A stretch of DNA of 64,000 bases, taken from Treponema sp. (lineage in GTDB: Bacteria; Spirochaetota; Spirochaetia; Treponematales; Treponemataceae). Of this stretch, positions 32,057-41,686 are shown piece after piece (the first letter of the stretch is position 1; the number at the start of each line of letters is the position of its first letter). The notes under the pieces were generated by a model that saw only the letters and a list, made by a program, of their open reading frames with translations, searched no databases and was not told the origin of the DNA. The position numbers and the translations under genes are program-made. Location: assembly GCA_017550685.1 (NCBI GenBank), contig JAFZOJ010000037.1:36639-100638 (forward strand), read 5' to 3'.

Positions 32057-33343
32057 ATGAATAAACTGGCAATTGAATTGAATGAAACCTTAAAGGGTTC
32101 TGTTGTTGACGCTCTTTTGTCTGATATGGGCAAGAGACTTTATTTTCCTAATGGTATTATTTCTCAGGGTGCAGAAGCTGCTAAAGATGCTTCTCTTGCT
32201 AACGGTACAATCGGTATGGCTGTTGCAGGCGGTACTCCTATTGAACTGGACTCTTACAAGAAATCTATGCCTTCTTTTAATCCGCGCGAAACTGTTGCTT
32301 ATGCAAAAACTGCAGGTAATCCGGATCTTCGTGCTTTGTGGAAAGAAAAAATCATCGAAAAAAATCCTTCTCTTGCCGGTAAAAAAATCTCTCTGCCAAT
32401 TTTAGTGCCTGGTTTGACTGCCGTGCTTTCTTATGTTGCAGACCTTTTTATTGACGAAACCAAGCCTCTGCTTGCAGCAGATCCTTGCTGGGATAACTAC
32501 GAGCTTATCTGTTCTGCACGCCGTGGAGCAGAGTTCCATCAGTTCAAGTGTTTTGACGGAAACGCCTTTAATACTGCAGCGCTTGAAGCAGCAATGAAAG
32601 CCGACGCCGCAAAATATGGTTCTGTACGTGTAATTTTGAACTTTCCTCAGAATCCAAGCGGTTATAGCCCAACAAAAGCCGAAGCTAAGGAAATCTGCCG
32701 CATCGTAAAGGAAATTGCCGAAAGCGGTGCAAAGGTCTTAGTTCTCAGCGATGATGCTTACTTTGGATTGAACTACGAAGATGATATTGAACCTCAGTCT
32801 CTGTTTGCTTACTTTGCAGACATGCACGAAAATGTTCTGGCAATCAAGGCAGACGGTCCTACAAAAGAAGATTTTGCCTGGGGTTTCAGAACAGGTTTTG
32901 TAACCTTTGCTTCTAAAAATCTTACAGACGAACAGATTACAGCACTTCAGGTTAAGTTTATGTCTGCCATCCGTTCTTCTGTTTCATGTTCTTCTACTCC
33001 TAGTCAGGCTCTGGTGCTTCATGCACTTAAGGATGCGGCTCACGAGGCTCAGAAAAAAGAACTTCGCGGTATGCTCAAGCGCCGCTACGATGCAGTACGC
33101 GCCTTTGTAAATACACACAAATCTTCTGTGCTCGAACCGCTTCCGTTCAACTCAGGTTATTTTATGAGCTTTAACGTAAAGACCGGTAATGCAGAAGATA
33201 TCCGCAAAAAGCTTCTTGCAGAAAAAGGAATTGGTATTATTCAGATTGATGCCAACACCCTGCGCGTAGCTTTCTCCAGCATTGACGAAGAAAAGATTGA
33301 AGAAGTTTATTCTGCCATATATAATGTAGCTGAGGCTATGTAA
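32057..33343 (+). CDS. Class I/II (PLP) aminotransferase
   Basis: A 428-residue pyridoxal-phosphate enzyme of fold type I. Visible: AKTAGNPDLRALW, LPILVPGLTAVLSYVADL, RVILNFPQNPSGYSPT (NPxG motif), VLVLSDDAYFGL (Asp-Ala-Tyr cofactor motif) and DGPTKEDFAWGFRTGFVTF with the probable Schiff-base lysine. Substrate is not clear; aromatic or branched amino acids are likely. I start at 32057 because the TTG at 32018 is part of the -35 box. The next gene starts three bases after the stop. Confidence 0.87.
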   Translation: MNKLAIELNETLKGSVVDALLSDMGKRLYFPNGIISQGAEAAKDASLANGTIGMAVAGGTPIELDSYKKSMPSFNPRETVAYAKTAGNPDLRALWKEKIIEKNPSLAGKKISLPILVPGLTAVLSYVADLFIDETKPLLAADPCWDNYELICSARRGAEFHQFKCFDGNAFNTAALEAAMKADAAKYGSVRVILNFPQNPSGYSPTKAEAKEICRIVKEIAESGAKVLVLSDDAYFGLNYEDDIEPQSLFAYFADMHENVLAIKADGPTKEDFAWGFRTGFVTFASKNLTDEQITALQVKFMSAIRSSVSCSSTPSQALVLHALKDAAHEAQKKELRGMLKRRYDAVRAFVNTHKSSVLEPLPFNSGYFMSFNVKTGNAEDIRKKLLAEKGIGIIQIDANTLRVAFSSIDEEKIEEVYSAIYNVAEAM

Positions 33344-33346
33344 CTG

Positions 33347-34618
33347 GTGAATAAACACGTTTGCAAAAGAATAGGGAAAATTGCTGCCATGCTTTTTTCC
33401 CTTACAGTTTTATTTTCTTCCTGTAATGAAAAAACTCAGACCCGCATTGTAATCTGGACTTCCTGTGCAGAATTTGCGCAGTATACAGAATTATTCAATA
33501 TTACTCATCCGGGTAGCAACGCAGTTATTGTTTACAAGGAAAACCCGGCCCAGGAGCTGCCTCCCGCAAAGGACGAGCTTCCGCCGGACATTGTAATCGG
33601 CTCATGGCTCCGCACCGATAAAACCAGCAAGCAGTTTAAATCTCTGGATTATCTTTTTGACCGCCAGACAATTTCTTCTTCCATGTTTTACGAACAGCTT
33701 CTGGACGCAGGCAAGAACCGCAACACCCAGTATCTGCTTCCGGTAAGCTTTAATCTTCCGGCCGTAATTTTTGCAAACTCAAACAGCAGCCTTATTACCG
33801 AAAATTATACGCTCTCGCTTGATAAAATAAAATCAATAGGTTTTGCCTACAACGAGCAGAACAAAAAAGGAACCTTCAGCAAAATCGGTTTTATTCCTTC
33901 GGCAAGCAGCGAATTCTTATACCTTACAACCAAGCTTTACGGAGTAGACTTCCGCGAAGAAAAAGGTCAGATTGTCTGGAGCGACCTGCGTCTGCGTAAT
34001 GCCGTAAATTATGTACGCGACTGGATTAATTCAAACAATGGTTCTGTTCAGGAAGAGCAGGACTTTGCCTACAAATATCTTTTTATGCCGGAATACAGAC
34101 AGGTAACTTCAAACCGTACTTTACTGGCTTATACAACCAGCGACCAGCTTTTTGGAATTATGAAGACCCAGGAGCTTGATGTAGATTACCGATGGATCAG
34201 CGGCGATAACTTTATTCCTATAGAAGATTCTTTTTTGATGATGGGTATTTACAACAAGGCCCGCAACGAACAGGGAGCAACAGAATTCCTTTCGTGGTTC
34301 TTTAATTCACAGAACCAGGAAGCCATGCTTGAACGCAAACTCGAAATGAATCTTAACAACGAAATGTTTGGCATTGCAGACGGTTTTTCTTCTCTGCGCG
34401 ATGTAACCGAACATATTCTTCCAATCTATTATAATCAGCTGCTTACAAATCTTCCGCCTGCAGGCATGCTCAAGGTTCCGCAAAAGCTTCCGGCCCGCTG
34501 GGATTCCTACAAATCTGTTGTAGTTGAGCCTTACTTAAATGATGTAATTACCTCTGACAAAAAGCTTTCCATTGCCGACTACGAAGCTGAATGGCGCAAG
34601 AAGGTGTTTGATAATTAA
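33347..34618 (+). CDS. Extracellular solute-binding lipoprotein
   Basis: A 423-residue lipoprotein with signal peptide and lipobox LFSSC (Cys about 27), followed by a family 1 solute-binding fold: RIVIWTSCAEFAQYTELFN, PPDIVIGSWLRTD, YLLPVSFNLPAVIFANSN, and C-terminal WFFNSQNQEAMLERK. Such proteins deliver sugars to ABC importers, but no permease gene is adjacent, which is unusual. Start is a GTG three bases after the aminotransferase stop. Ligand unknown. Confidence 0.82.
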   Translation: MNKHVCKRIGKIAAMLFSLTVLFSSCNEKTQTRIVIWTSCAEFAQYTELFNITHPGSNAVIVYKENPAQELPPAKDELPPDIVIGSWLRTDKTSKQFKSLDYLFDRQTISSSMFYEQLLDAGKNRNTQYLLPVSFNLPAVIFANSNSSLITENYTLSLDKIKSIGFAYNEQNKKGTFSKIGFIPSASSEFLYLTTKLYGVDFREEKGQIVWSDLRLRNAVNYVRDWINSNNGSVQEEQDFAYKYLFMPEYRQVTSNRTLLAYTTSDQLFGIMKTQELDVDYRWISGDNFIPIEDSFLMMGIYNKARNEQGATEFLSWFFNSQNQEAMLERKLEMNLNNEMFGIADGFSSLRDVTEHILPIYYNQLLTNLPPAGMLKVPQKLPARWDSYKSVVVEPYLNDVITSDKKLSIADYEAEWRKKVFDN

Positions 34619-34635
34619 AACGAATATGTTATATT
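34608..34635 (+). promoter_or_regulatory. Promoter of the Bat operon
   Basis: TTGATA (34608-34613), 16-base spacer, TATATT (34630-34635), ATG six bases later without a ribosome site. The -35 overlaps the last codons of the binding-protein gene. A leaderless operon start is indicated. Confidence 0.6.
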
Positions 34636-34641
34636 ATCTCT

Positions 34642-35613
34642 ATGGAAAATAAATACGTAGATTTAATTAACAGATGCCGTGCGGAGTGTTCAAAACGTCT
34701 TGTAGGACAGGATGCACTTATCAATGATATTCTTACCGCATTTGTGGCAGACGGACATGTACTTGTAGAAGGTGTTCCCGGTCTTGCCAAAACCCTTGCA
34801 ATCAAAACTATAGCACAGATTCTCGGTCTGGAATTTAAACGCATTCAGTTTACACCCGACCTTCTTCCTGCCGATGTTACTGGAACCTTAATCTATGAAC
34901 AGAATAAGGGAATGTTCAGCGTACGCAAAGGACCAGTTTTTGCAAATGTAATTCTTGCAGATGAAATTAACCGTGCACCTGCCAAGGTTCAGTCGGCCAT
35001 GCTCGAAGCAATGGAAGAGCGTCAGGTAACAATAGGGGAGGAAACCTACAAGCTTCCGTCTCCGTTTTTTGTACTTGCAACCCAGAACCCTGTAGAGCAG
35101 GAAGGAACCTATAATCTTCCGGAAGCAGAGCTCGACCGATTTTTGATGAAGCTTGTAGTAAATTATCCTACTGCAGAAAACGAAAAGCTTATTGTAAAAA
35201 CCTGCGGCAAGGCTCCGACTGTTCCGGTAAATACAATCCTTACCGGCGTTGACATTTCTCAGATGCGCCAGGCTGCCGAAAAAATTACCTGTGATGATAA
35301 GATTGCAGATTATATAGTAAACATTCTTACTGTAACAAGACCTGCCGCTACTCAGGAAAAGACTTCTCACAAAAATGACATTACACGCTATATTCATTTT
35401 GGTGCTTCTCCGCGAGCAGGAATTGCAATGATGCAGTGTGCAAAGGTTCACGCACTTTTTGCCGGACGCGATTTTGTGCTGCCGGAAGATGTTAAGGCCG
35501 TTGCTTTGAATGTCCTTCGTCACCGTATTGTGCTTTCTTATGAGGCAGCTGCAGATAATATCAGTGCAGATGAAATAATTTCTCGCATTCTTGATTTTAT
35601 TCCGGTTCCATAG
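34642..35613 (+). CDS. MoxR-family AAA+ ATPase (Bat operon)
   Basis: A 323-residue AAA+ ATPase of the MoxR class, a chaperone-like partner of VWA proteins. Walker A is GVPGLAKT (about 48-55, the family's usual form), Walker B VILADEINRAPAKVQSAML, sensor 1 FFVLATQNPVEQEGTYNLPEA and a C-terminal lid with HFGASPRAG. It begins the operon followed by DUF58, VWA and BatD-like genes with minimal gaps. Confidence 0.94.
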   Translation: MENKYVDLINRCRAECSKRLVGQDALINDILTAFVADGHVLVEGVPGLAKTLAIKTIAQILGLEFKRIQFTPDLLPADVTGTLIYEQNKGMFSVRKGPVFANVILADEINRAPAKVQSAMLEAMEERQVTIGEETYKLPSPFFVLATQNPVEQEGTYNLPEAELDRFLMKLVVNYPTAENEKLIVKTCGKAPTVPVNTILTGVDISQMRQAAEKITCDDKIADYIVNILTVTRPAATQEKTSHKNDITRYIHFGASPRAGIAMMQCAKVHALFAGRDFVLPEDVKAVALNVLRHRIVLSYEAAADNISADEIISRILDFIPVP

Positions 35614-35615
35614 AA

Positions 35616-36500
35616 ATGGGTTATATTGACAGCGAATCCTTAGTTCAAAAAGCCTCTTACCTGCGTATCCAGGCGCGTTCTCTTGCCGAAGGAATGAAGA
35701 CCGGAAATTTCCGCTCATTGTATCGGGGTCAGGGAATTGAATTTTCGGGCGTACGTGACTACATCCGCGGAGACGATATCCGCTCTATAGACTGGAACGT
35801 AACCGCCAGAATGGGCCGCCCCTATGTAAAGGTTTTTGAAGAAGAACGGGAGCTTCAGATTTTTATTGTTATGGATACTTCGGCTTCTATGTTCCTGGAC
35901 TGTGGATCACGCTATCCCGTAAAATACAAGGCCGGTGCAAACCTTGCGGCTCTGGTTGCCCTTGCTTCCGAAATGAACGGTTGTCCTGTGGGCGCAGTTT
36001 TCTTTGACGGCCGCATTCATTTTTCGTGCAAGCCTGCCTTTGGAAAAGAACGCACAATGCTCCTGCTTACACATCTGGATAAGCTGCCTGAACAAAAGAC
36101 AAACGGTTCTGTTCTTGGCAATGCGCTCATAGGTGCCGACAAGCTTTTGCGCAAGCGTTCTCTTATATTTGTAATTTCTGATTTTAGAAGTGCAGACTGG
36201 CAGACACCGCTCATTCAACTTGCACAGAAAAACGACGTTATTGCATTCCGCATAACAGACGAATTTGACAGGGATTTACCGCCGCTTGGTACAGTAACTT
36301 TTTCGGATATTGAAAGTAATTTAAAGCTTGTGCTTCCAACTTCTTCTCAAAAGTTTAAGGAAGAATGGAAAAATCATAACGAAGGAATGATCTGGCGCTG
36401 GCAGGAAGTTTGTTCTCGTCATGGAATTCATCCTTATGTAATGAATGTTTCCGACGACCCGCTTGAACTGCTGGGTTCTGTGTTTGAGGCCGCCAGATGA
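35616..36500 (+). CDS. DUF58 domain protein (Bat operon)
   Basis: A 294-residue cytoplasmic protein of the DUF58 family, related to VWA domains. It shows MKTGNFRSLYRGQGIEFSGV, RDYIRGDDIRSIDWNVTARM, IVMDTSASMFLDCGS with a MIDAS-like DxSxS, and RSLIFVISDFRSADW. It starts two bases after the MoxR gene and its stop overlaps the next start (ATGA). Works with MoxR in an unknown envelope-stress function. Confidence 0.93.
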   Translation: MGYIDSESLVQKASYLRIQARSLAEGMKTGNFRSLYRGQGIEFSGVRDYIRGDDIRSIDWNVTARMGRPYVKVFEEERELQIFIVMDTSASMFLDCGSRYPVKYKAGANLAALVALASEMNGCPVGAVFFDGRIHFSCKPAFGKERTMLLLTHLDKLPEQKTNGSVLGNALIGADKLLRKRSLIFVISDFRSADWQTPLIQLAQKNDVIAFRITDEFDRDLPPLGTVTFSDIESNLKLVLPTSSQKFKEEWKNHNEGMIWRWQEVCSRHGIHPYVMNVSDDPLELLGSVFEAAR

Positions 36501-37369
36501 TATACATACAGACCAGACAGACAGTTTTTCCAAAATCAATATATATAGGCGACCGTGCCGAAATCCGCTGCCAGTTTACATCCGATGTAAAACTGCCCGA
36601 AGGACCTCTTACGGCTCAGGGCTTTGTCACTGCTCCCGACTATTCAACTGTAGAAATAAAGGATATCTCGCTTGTTAATTCCGGTGACAATTCCTACAGC
36701 CTTGTAATAAACTGTGTTCCGTGGCATACAGGTTCAATCGTCCTGCCGGATTATCAGATTCAGCTTCCGGGCGTTGGGGCAGAGCTGACAGAAACCTACG
36801 GCACAATTCATTTTGAACAGATAAATGTACTGTCGCTGGTAGAACAAAAGGGTGTTAATTCTTTACAGCAGTTTGCTTCTCCTTTGCTTTTGCCCGGCAC
36901 TGTTTATAAGATTTATGGTGGCATTGCCGCCTTTGTAATTTTTCTTGTTGTTTTTATAAGACTCATTGTAAAAAGACATTCCGTTGCCTTCTGGTTTAAG
37001 ACATTAAAGCTGCGCCTGCGTTATCAGAAAAACAAAAAGCATACTGTACGTCTGCTCAAGGCTCTTAAACCAAACCGCGAATCTGCCTCTATGCTTCAAA
37101 AGTATATACGCGAATATCTGGAAGTGCGGCTTGAGTATCCTTTTACAAAGACTCTTACTTCTGAAATGAACCTTGCGTTTGAAAAAGCTACAGCCTCTCT
37201 TGCCGATGAAACCCGCCAGTCTGCTTTTGAAACAATCATTTCGGTTTTTGTACGCACAGATTATATAAGGTTTTCTTCTACAGGAAGCTTTAAACCGGGC
37301 GAGCTGGAAGAGCTTGTAGATAATCTTGTAAATGCAATCAATATAATAGAAGGAGGCGCAAATGCTTGA
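36497..37369 (+). CDS. Bat-operon single-pass membrane protein of unknown family
   Basis: A 290-residue protein without an obvious signal peptide. The first 125 residues look like a beta-rich domain resembling a BatD repeat (IYIGDRAEIRCQFTSDV); one membrane segment follows at about 138-158 (GGIAAFVIFLVVFIRLIV), then a basic cytoplasmic tail with helices. In position it matches the DUF4381/BatD-type gene between DUF58 and the VWA gene in other bacteria. Overlaps both neighbours (4 and 8 bases). Confidence 0.7.
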   Translation: MIYIQTRQTVFPKSIYIGDRAEIRCQFTSDVKLPEGPLTAQGFVTAPDYSTVEIKDISLVNSGDNSYSLVINCVPWHTGSIVLPDYQIQLPGVGAELTETYGTIHFEQINVLSLVEQKGVNSLQQFASPLLLPGTVYKIYGGIAAFVIFLVVFIRLIVKRHSVAFWFKTLKLRLRYQKNKKHTVRLLKALKPNRESASMLQKYIREYLEVRLEYPFTKTLTSEMNLAFEKATASLADETRQSAFETIISVFVRTDYIRFSSTGSFKPGELEELVDNLVNAINIIEGGANA

Positions 37370-39842
37370 GTTTCAGAATCCTGCAGCCTTCCTTCTTTTA
37401 CTGCTGGTTCCGCTGCTGTTTCTTTTACGTTATCTCAAAATCTTCCGTAAGCTTACATTCATGGCGGTTCTTTCTGACTGGAACGGCAAGGCCTTTACCT
37501 GGAACGGACGTGTACGAAAGTTTTTATCTGTACTTGCAAAGATCATTCTTTTTACAGGCTTTTTAACTGCAGTAACCGCACTGGCCGATCCTGTAATTAC
37601 ACATCAGGAAAAGGTTTATACTTCTCTTGGTACTGATATTGTTTTTGTAGTAGATACTTCTCCTTCAATGGCGGCTAAGGATATGGGAGAAATGTCCCGC
37701 CTTGATTCTGCCAAGCTTGCAATACGCGCTGTCGTAAAGGAATATGACGGCTGCCGTTTTGGTATGGTTGTGCTTGGCAGCGAAGCTTCGGTACTCATTC
37801 CGCCGACATCCGATTTGCCTTCGTTTACCGAGCGTACCGAAGGTATTGTTGTAGGCATGCTTGGAAACGGTTCTGCAATCGGGGATGGACTTAGTACGGC
37901 AGTATGCCATCTTGTGTCTTCACGTGCCTTGAAAAAAGTAATAATCCTTCTTACTGACGGAGAAAGCAATGCCGGAGAAATTCATCCGGAAACAGCAGCT
38001 GCCCTTGCACAGAAAAACGGTATTTCAATTTATACTGTTGGTATTGGTACCAAAGGTACAGTTCCGCTAGAATACACAGATCCGCTTACCGGTAAAAATT
38101 ATTCAGGATATCTGGATTCCAATTTTAATTCTGCCCAGCTAAGGCGCATTTCTTCTGCAGCTCAGGGCCGCTATTTTGAAGTAGCCGCTATCGAAGAATT
38201 TTCTCATACTATGGATACAGTAATCCGGTCGGAAGCAGTAAGCCAGAATTATACCTACCGCACTGTAACACAAAGCTTTTATAAAAAAGTACTTTTGTAC
38301 GCAATAATTCTTTTTATTCTGGGCTGGTTTATCAAGCGTGTAGTCCTGCAGGAAATGATGAGCTTCCGCTACAGAAAAATATTCCTTGTTCGCTCTGTGT
38401 TCATTCTTTTCAGCTTCCTTATGCTTTTGCTTGCTTATATGGATATTCACTGGGGAACTTATCTTGTTCCTGTTCAGAAAAGCGGAACTGCAGTAAGCCT
38501 TGTTTATGATATTTCCAACAGTATGCTTGCCAAGGATTGTAAGGGTGGACTAACAAGACTCCGCTCTGCCTGCGAATATTCAAGGGCGCTTCTTAAAAGA
38601 ATGAACGGAACAAGTGCTTCTGTTGTGCTTGCCAAGGGAGACGGAGTTGCCGCAATTCCTATTACTGATGATTATGTAAGCATAGAAGCTCTGCTCGATG
38701 TTATGTCTCCTGAGCTTATGACTGTACCGGGTTCAAGCATAGGTAAGGGTATCCTCAAGGCTAAAGAAACCTTCCCGGCAAATTATTCCAACGCCGGAAA
38801 AATCTGGGTGTTTACTGACGGAGAAGAAACAGATAATCATTTAAGGCAGTCTCTTACCGAATGTATAAAAGCCGGAATCCCTGTAACCATCATCGGCTTT
38901 GGCGGCGAAGACGAAACAGAAATTGTAGCAGGCGACGGAAAAACCGTTGTAAAATCTGCCCTGCGTTCTCAGAAAATAATGAATACAATAGAAGAAGCCC
39001 GCAAGAATATGGGAATCTACAAAAATCACGCAGAGGTTACCTTTGTAAATTATACAGAAAAGGGTTGGGCCGCAAAGCTTTTGGGACAGCTCTCCAATAG
39101 TGATGAACAGCTTATTTCTTATGAATCCAAGCCGGTTCCGCGCTTTAAACTTTTCCTTTTGCTGGCAGTTTTGTTCTATGCCTTCAGCTACATTTTTACG
39201 GAATTTGATTTTGGAAGCATGAAAATAAAAAAGGGTAGTGCCGCTTCTATGGTTTTCTGCCTCAATATATTTATGATAATCTGTCTTACTGGCTGCAGTG
39301 ATTCTACCGCCGATGTACTTCAGGGAACCTTTGCCTATGCTCAAAAGCAGTATTCACGGGCAATTACATTCTTCCATTCAGCAGAACAGATAGAAAGCGA
39401 AAAAGAAAACAATGCACTTTTGCAATATACACTTTATGATCTGGGAACTGCCTATTCGATGATTGGCGAAGACGAAGCGGCAATGGAAAAGTTCTTCCTT
39501 ATTTCTGAGGATGCGCCTGCCGCCATAAAATACGGGGCATATTATAATGCAGGAATTATTGCGCACAAAAATCAGGATTACGAGCACGCTGCCCAATATT
39601 TTAAAAAGGCACTGGAAGCAGACAGTACACATATTGATGCAAAAATAAATCTTGAGCTTTCAATTCAGAATATCGAAGTAAACGTAAGGCACTCGCAGAG
39701 TCAGGCAGTACCTTCTGTGGAAGAAAATCAGGATGTCCAGAATATGGAAAAAGCAGTATTTGAACGAATAAAGGAGAATGACCGCAAACAATGGAAAAAC
39801 AGCGAATCAAATCAACCGTCAAATCTTTCAGAAGATTACTGA
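37362..39842 (+). CDS. Fused BatA-BatB-BatC protein: two VWA domains plus TPRs
   Basis: An 826-residue membrane protein that appears to join three usual Bat proteins. Residues 5-80 hold the paired N-terminal membrane segments; a first VWA domain begins at about 94 with FVVDTSPSMA; membrane segments near 312-330; segment 346-365; a second VWA domain begins near 378 with VYDISNSMLAK; another membrane segment near 595; a hydrophobic stretch ending LTGC near 645; and TPR-like helices from about 670 (YDLGTAYSMIGEDEAAMEKF, YYNAGIIAHKNQDYEHAAQY). Both VWA domains keep DxSxS metal sites. The family is linked to aerotolerance and envelope stress. Confidence 0.9.
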   Translation: MLEFQNPAAFLLLLLVPLLFLLRYLKIFRKLTFMAVLSDWNGKAFTWNGRVRKFLSVLAKIILFTGFLTAVTALADPVITHQEKVYTSLGTDIVFVVDTSPSMAAKDMGEMSRLDSAKLAIRAVVKEYDGCRFGMVVLGSEASVLIPPTSDLPSFTERTEGIVVGMLGNGSAIGDGLSTAVCHLVSSRALKKVIILLTDGESNAGEIHPETAAALAQKNGISIYTVGIGTKGTVPLEYTDPLTGKNYSGYLDSNFNSAQLRRISSAAQGRYFEVAAIEEFSHTMDTVIRSEAVSQNYTYRTVTQSFYKKVLLYAIILFILGWFIKRVVLQEMMSFRYRKIFLVRSVFILFSFLMLLLAYMDIHWGTYLVPVQKSGTAVSLVYDISNSMLAKDCKGGLTRLRSACEYSRALLKRMNGTSASVVLAKGDGVAAIPITDDYVSIEALLDVMSPELMTVPGSSIGKGILKAKETFPANYSNAGKIWVFTDGEETDNHLRQSLTECIKAGIPVTIIGFGGEDETEIVAGDGKTVVKSALRSQKIMNTIEEARKNMGIYKNHAEVTFVNYTEKGWAAKLLGQLSNSDEQLISYESKPVPRFKLFLLLAVLFYAFSYIFTEFDFGSMKIKKGSAASMVFCLNIFMIICLTGCSDSTADVLQGTFAYAQKQYSRAITFFHSAEQIESEKENNALLQYTLYDLGTAYSMIGEDEAAMEKFFLISEDAPAAIKYGAYYNAGIIAHKNQDYEHAAQYFKKALEADSTHIDAKINLELSIQNIEVNVRHSQSQAVPSVEENQDVQNMEKAVFERIKENDRKQWKNSESNQPSNLSEDY

Positions 39843-41140
39843 TTTTACTTTTATTGCTTATAACTCAGCCGCTTTTTTCTCAAACCCTTACAAGTGCAGT
39901 CTTCAGGGAGCTGCGCATAACTCCGGCCGAAGGTCAGACCCTTTGTGTTAATTCAGAAATTAAGTTTCAGGTAATCATTCCGTATACGCTTCCGGGACAG
40001 ATAGAAGTTTCCATGCCACAGGAAAAAGAAGATATTTCGTTCAGAACCCTGCGCAAGGTGGAATCTGACGGCGGTACAAAAATTGAAATCTGGCTAACCT
40101 TTGATAAAACCGGAACTTATGTACCAAGCCCGCTTGTAGTAAAAATAAAAAACTCGCGCAGGCAGATTTTGTTTGAGCCTGTTACAATAGGAATTAATCC
40201 TAAGGAGCAGATGCCGCTTTGTGTAATCCTGCGTGGAAATGAACGCAATAAAAATATTACCGTTACGGCAGGACAGAAAATCAAGTTCCGGGTGTGCCTG
40301 CAGTATGCAACTCAGCTGGTTCATTTTTCGTGGGACATCCCAAAGGATTCCATTTTTGTACAGGGCAAGGTTTACGATTTTACCGAAATCAAACAGCGAG
40401 AAAAGGTTGTTACCAACGAGCTTATTCCTGTCTGCGACTTTGAATGGACTCCGCTTGTTCCCGGCGTTATGGATTTTCCTTCCTTTGATATTAAGGCCGT
40501 TGCCTACAGCGGAGAAAAGCATAATGTAGCTATGCCAAAAATCAAGGTAACGGTACTTAAGGCAAACAGCTCGGCCAATGATAATGCGTTATCTTCTTTT
40601 GACGCAGCCTTTGAAAGTGACTCAGAAGGGCAGGAGCAGACTTTGCCTGTTTATGCAGATTCTGTAGAGGCGCAGGCTATTGCAGTAAAAATTGCTGAGC
40701 TTAGAAGAATTGAACGAAAGAGTTTTTCTATAAAGGTTCGCCGCCAGCGCATGGAATATGAAAAGCAGCTTGGACTGCCTCACACACAGAAGGAATTCTG
40801 CAATATATGGATTTATCTTAGCGCAGTGCTTGCAGCAGGTGTAACTGTTCTTCTTATTATACTCATCTATAAAAAACGACGAGGCTGGAGCATCCTGTGC
40901 GGTGCAGGACTTGTCTGTGCGGTTATTCTTTTGATTTACTGTATTGTACTTGGAAAAAGGCAGTATGGAATTTCAGCCGGTGCACAAGTCTTTTCAATTC
41001 CCGAAGCCTCTGCAACCGTTAAGTCCGAAATTCCTGCAGGTAACCGTGTTCAGATAATTTCTGATTCCGGTATCTGGTATTTTATACGCTTTGGCGAAAC
41101 AGAAGGCTGGTGTACAAAAGAAGGATTAATTCTTATTTAA
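39791..41140 (+). CDS. BatD-like protein with C-terminal SH3 domain
   Basis: A 449-residue protein: signal peptide (RRLLILLLLLITQPLFS), two beta-sandwich segments with ITPAEGQTLCVNSEIKFQVI and ITVTAGQKIKFRVCLQYATQ, a charged linker, two membrane segments at about 343-365 and 371-391, and a bacterial SH3-like tail from about 398 (FSIPEASATVKSEIPAGNRV, WCTKEGLILI). BatD proteins are periplasmic partners of the VWA proteins. The start lies 52 bases inside the previous gene. It ends the operon, overlapping the convergent Smr gene by eight bases. Confidence 0.82.
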   Translation: MEKQRIKSTVKSFRRLLILLLLLITQPLFSQTLTSAVFRELRITPAEGQTLCVNSEIKFQVIIPYTLPGQIEVSMPQEKEDISFRTLRKVESDGGTKIEIWLTFDKTGTYVPSPLVVKIKNSRRQILFEPVTIGINPKEQMPLCVILRGNERNKNITVTAGQKIKFRVCLQYATQLVHFSWDIPKDSIFVQGKVYDFTEIKQREKVVTNELIPVCDFEWTPLVPGVMDFPSFDIKAVAYSGEKHNVAMPKIKVTVLKANSSANDNALSSFDAAFESDSEGQEQTLPVYADSVEAQAIAVKIAELRRIERKSFSIKVRRQRMEYEKQLGLPHTQKEFCNIWIYLSAVLAAGVTVLLIILIYKKRRGWSILCGAGLVCAVILLIYCIVLGKRQYGISAGAQVFSIPEASATVKSEIPAGNRVQIISDSGIWYFIRFGETEGWCTKEGLILI

Positions 41141-41669
41141 GGATAATCCAGGTTGCCCCGGTTCCGCCGTCAGATTTATTTTTGGGATGTCCCGAAGTAC
41201 CGCAGCGGCTGTCTGATTCAATAAAGCGGCGTACCAGTTCTCCAAGAACAGGATCTGTTCCGTGTGTATGGATTCCTTTTCCATGGATAATCATAACCTT
41301 TCTTAGTCCGCGCCTCTTGCAGTCCGAAATAAAAGAATCAAGCCTTATTCTGGCTTCATCCTGATGCAGTCCGTGCAGGTCAAGGTATGCCTCAGGCTTC
41401 ATGTTGAGCACATACTCCCTGTCCTGCTGTTTTGTACGTTCTACAGTCTGTTCTGCAATTTTATCTTTATCTAAAGTGCCGTAGCGGTTGAGCCAGACTT
41501 CCATGGGGTTGGCAACAGGATTTTTTGAAGCAGGTGCAGGCTTTTTTACCACATCTCCGGCATTTGCCTTTTTGTGAGAAACCTGCTGAGCCTTAGCTTT
41601 TTCTTTTGCGGCGGCTTTTTCCTTCTTTTTTATATCATCCCATTGGTCAAGGATATCTCCCATGTTCAT
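41133..41669 (-). CDS. Smr-domain protein
   Basis: A 178-residue protein: a Lys/Ala-rich N-terminal linker (KKKEKAAAKEKAKAQQVSHK) and a C-terminal Smr domain from about 95 with YLDLHGLHQDEARIRLDSFI and VMIIHGKGIHTHGTDPVLG. The LDLHG and HGKG motifs are the family signature. Stand-alone Smr proteins act on nucleic acids, recently as RNA endonucleases in ribosome rescue; the role here is not known. The DUF2147 gene lies upstream on the same strand. Confidence 0.9.
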   Translation of the reverse strand: MNMGDILDQWDDIKKKEKAAAKEKAKAQQVSHKKANAGDVVKKPAPASKNPVANPMEVWLNRYGTLDKDKIAEQTVERTKQQDREYVLNMKPEAYLDLHGLHQDEARIRLDSFISDCKRRGLRKVMIIHGKGIHTHGTDPVLGELVRRFIESDSRCGTSGHPKNKSDGGTGATWIILK

Positions 41670-41686
41670 CCGGCTATCCTCAATCT

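Noticed and set aside
34888..35718. 276-codon minus-strand frame opposite moxR
   Set aside because: Antisense shadow of a gene with complete AAA+ motifs; no ribosome site or domain.
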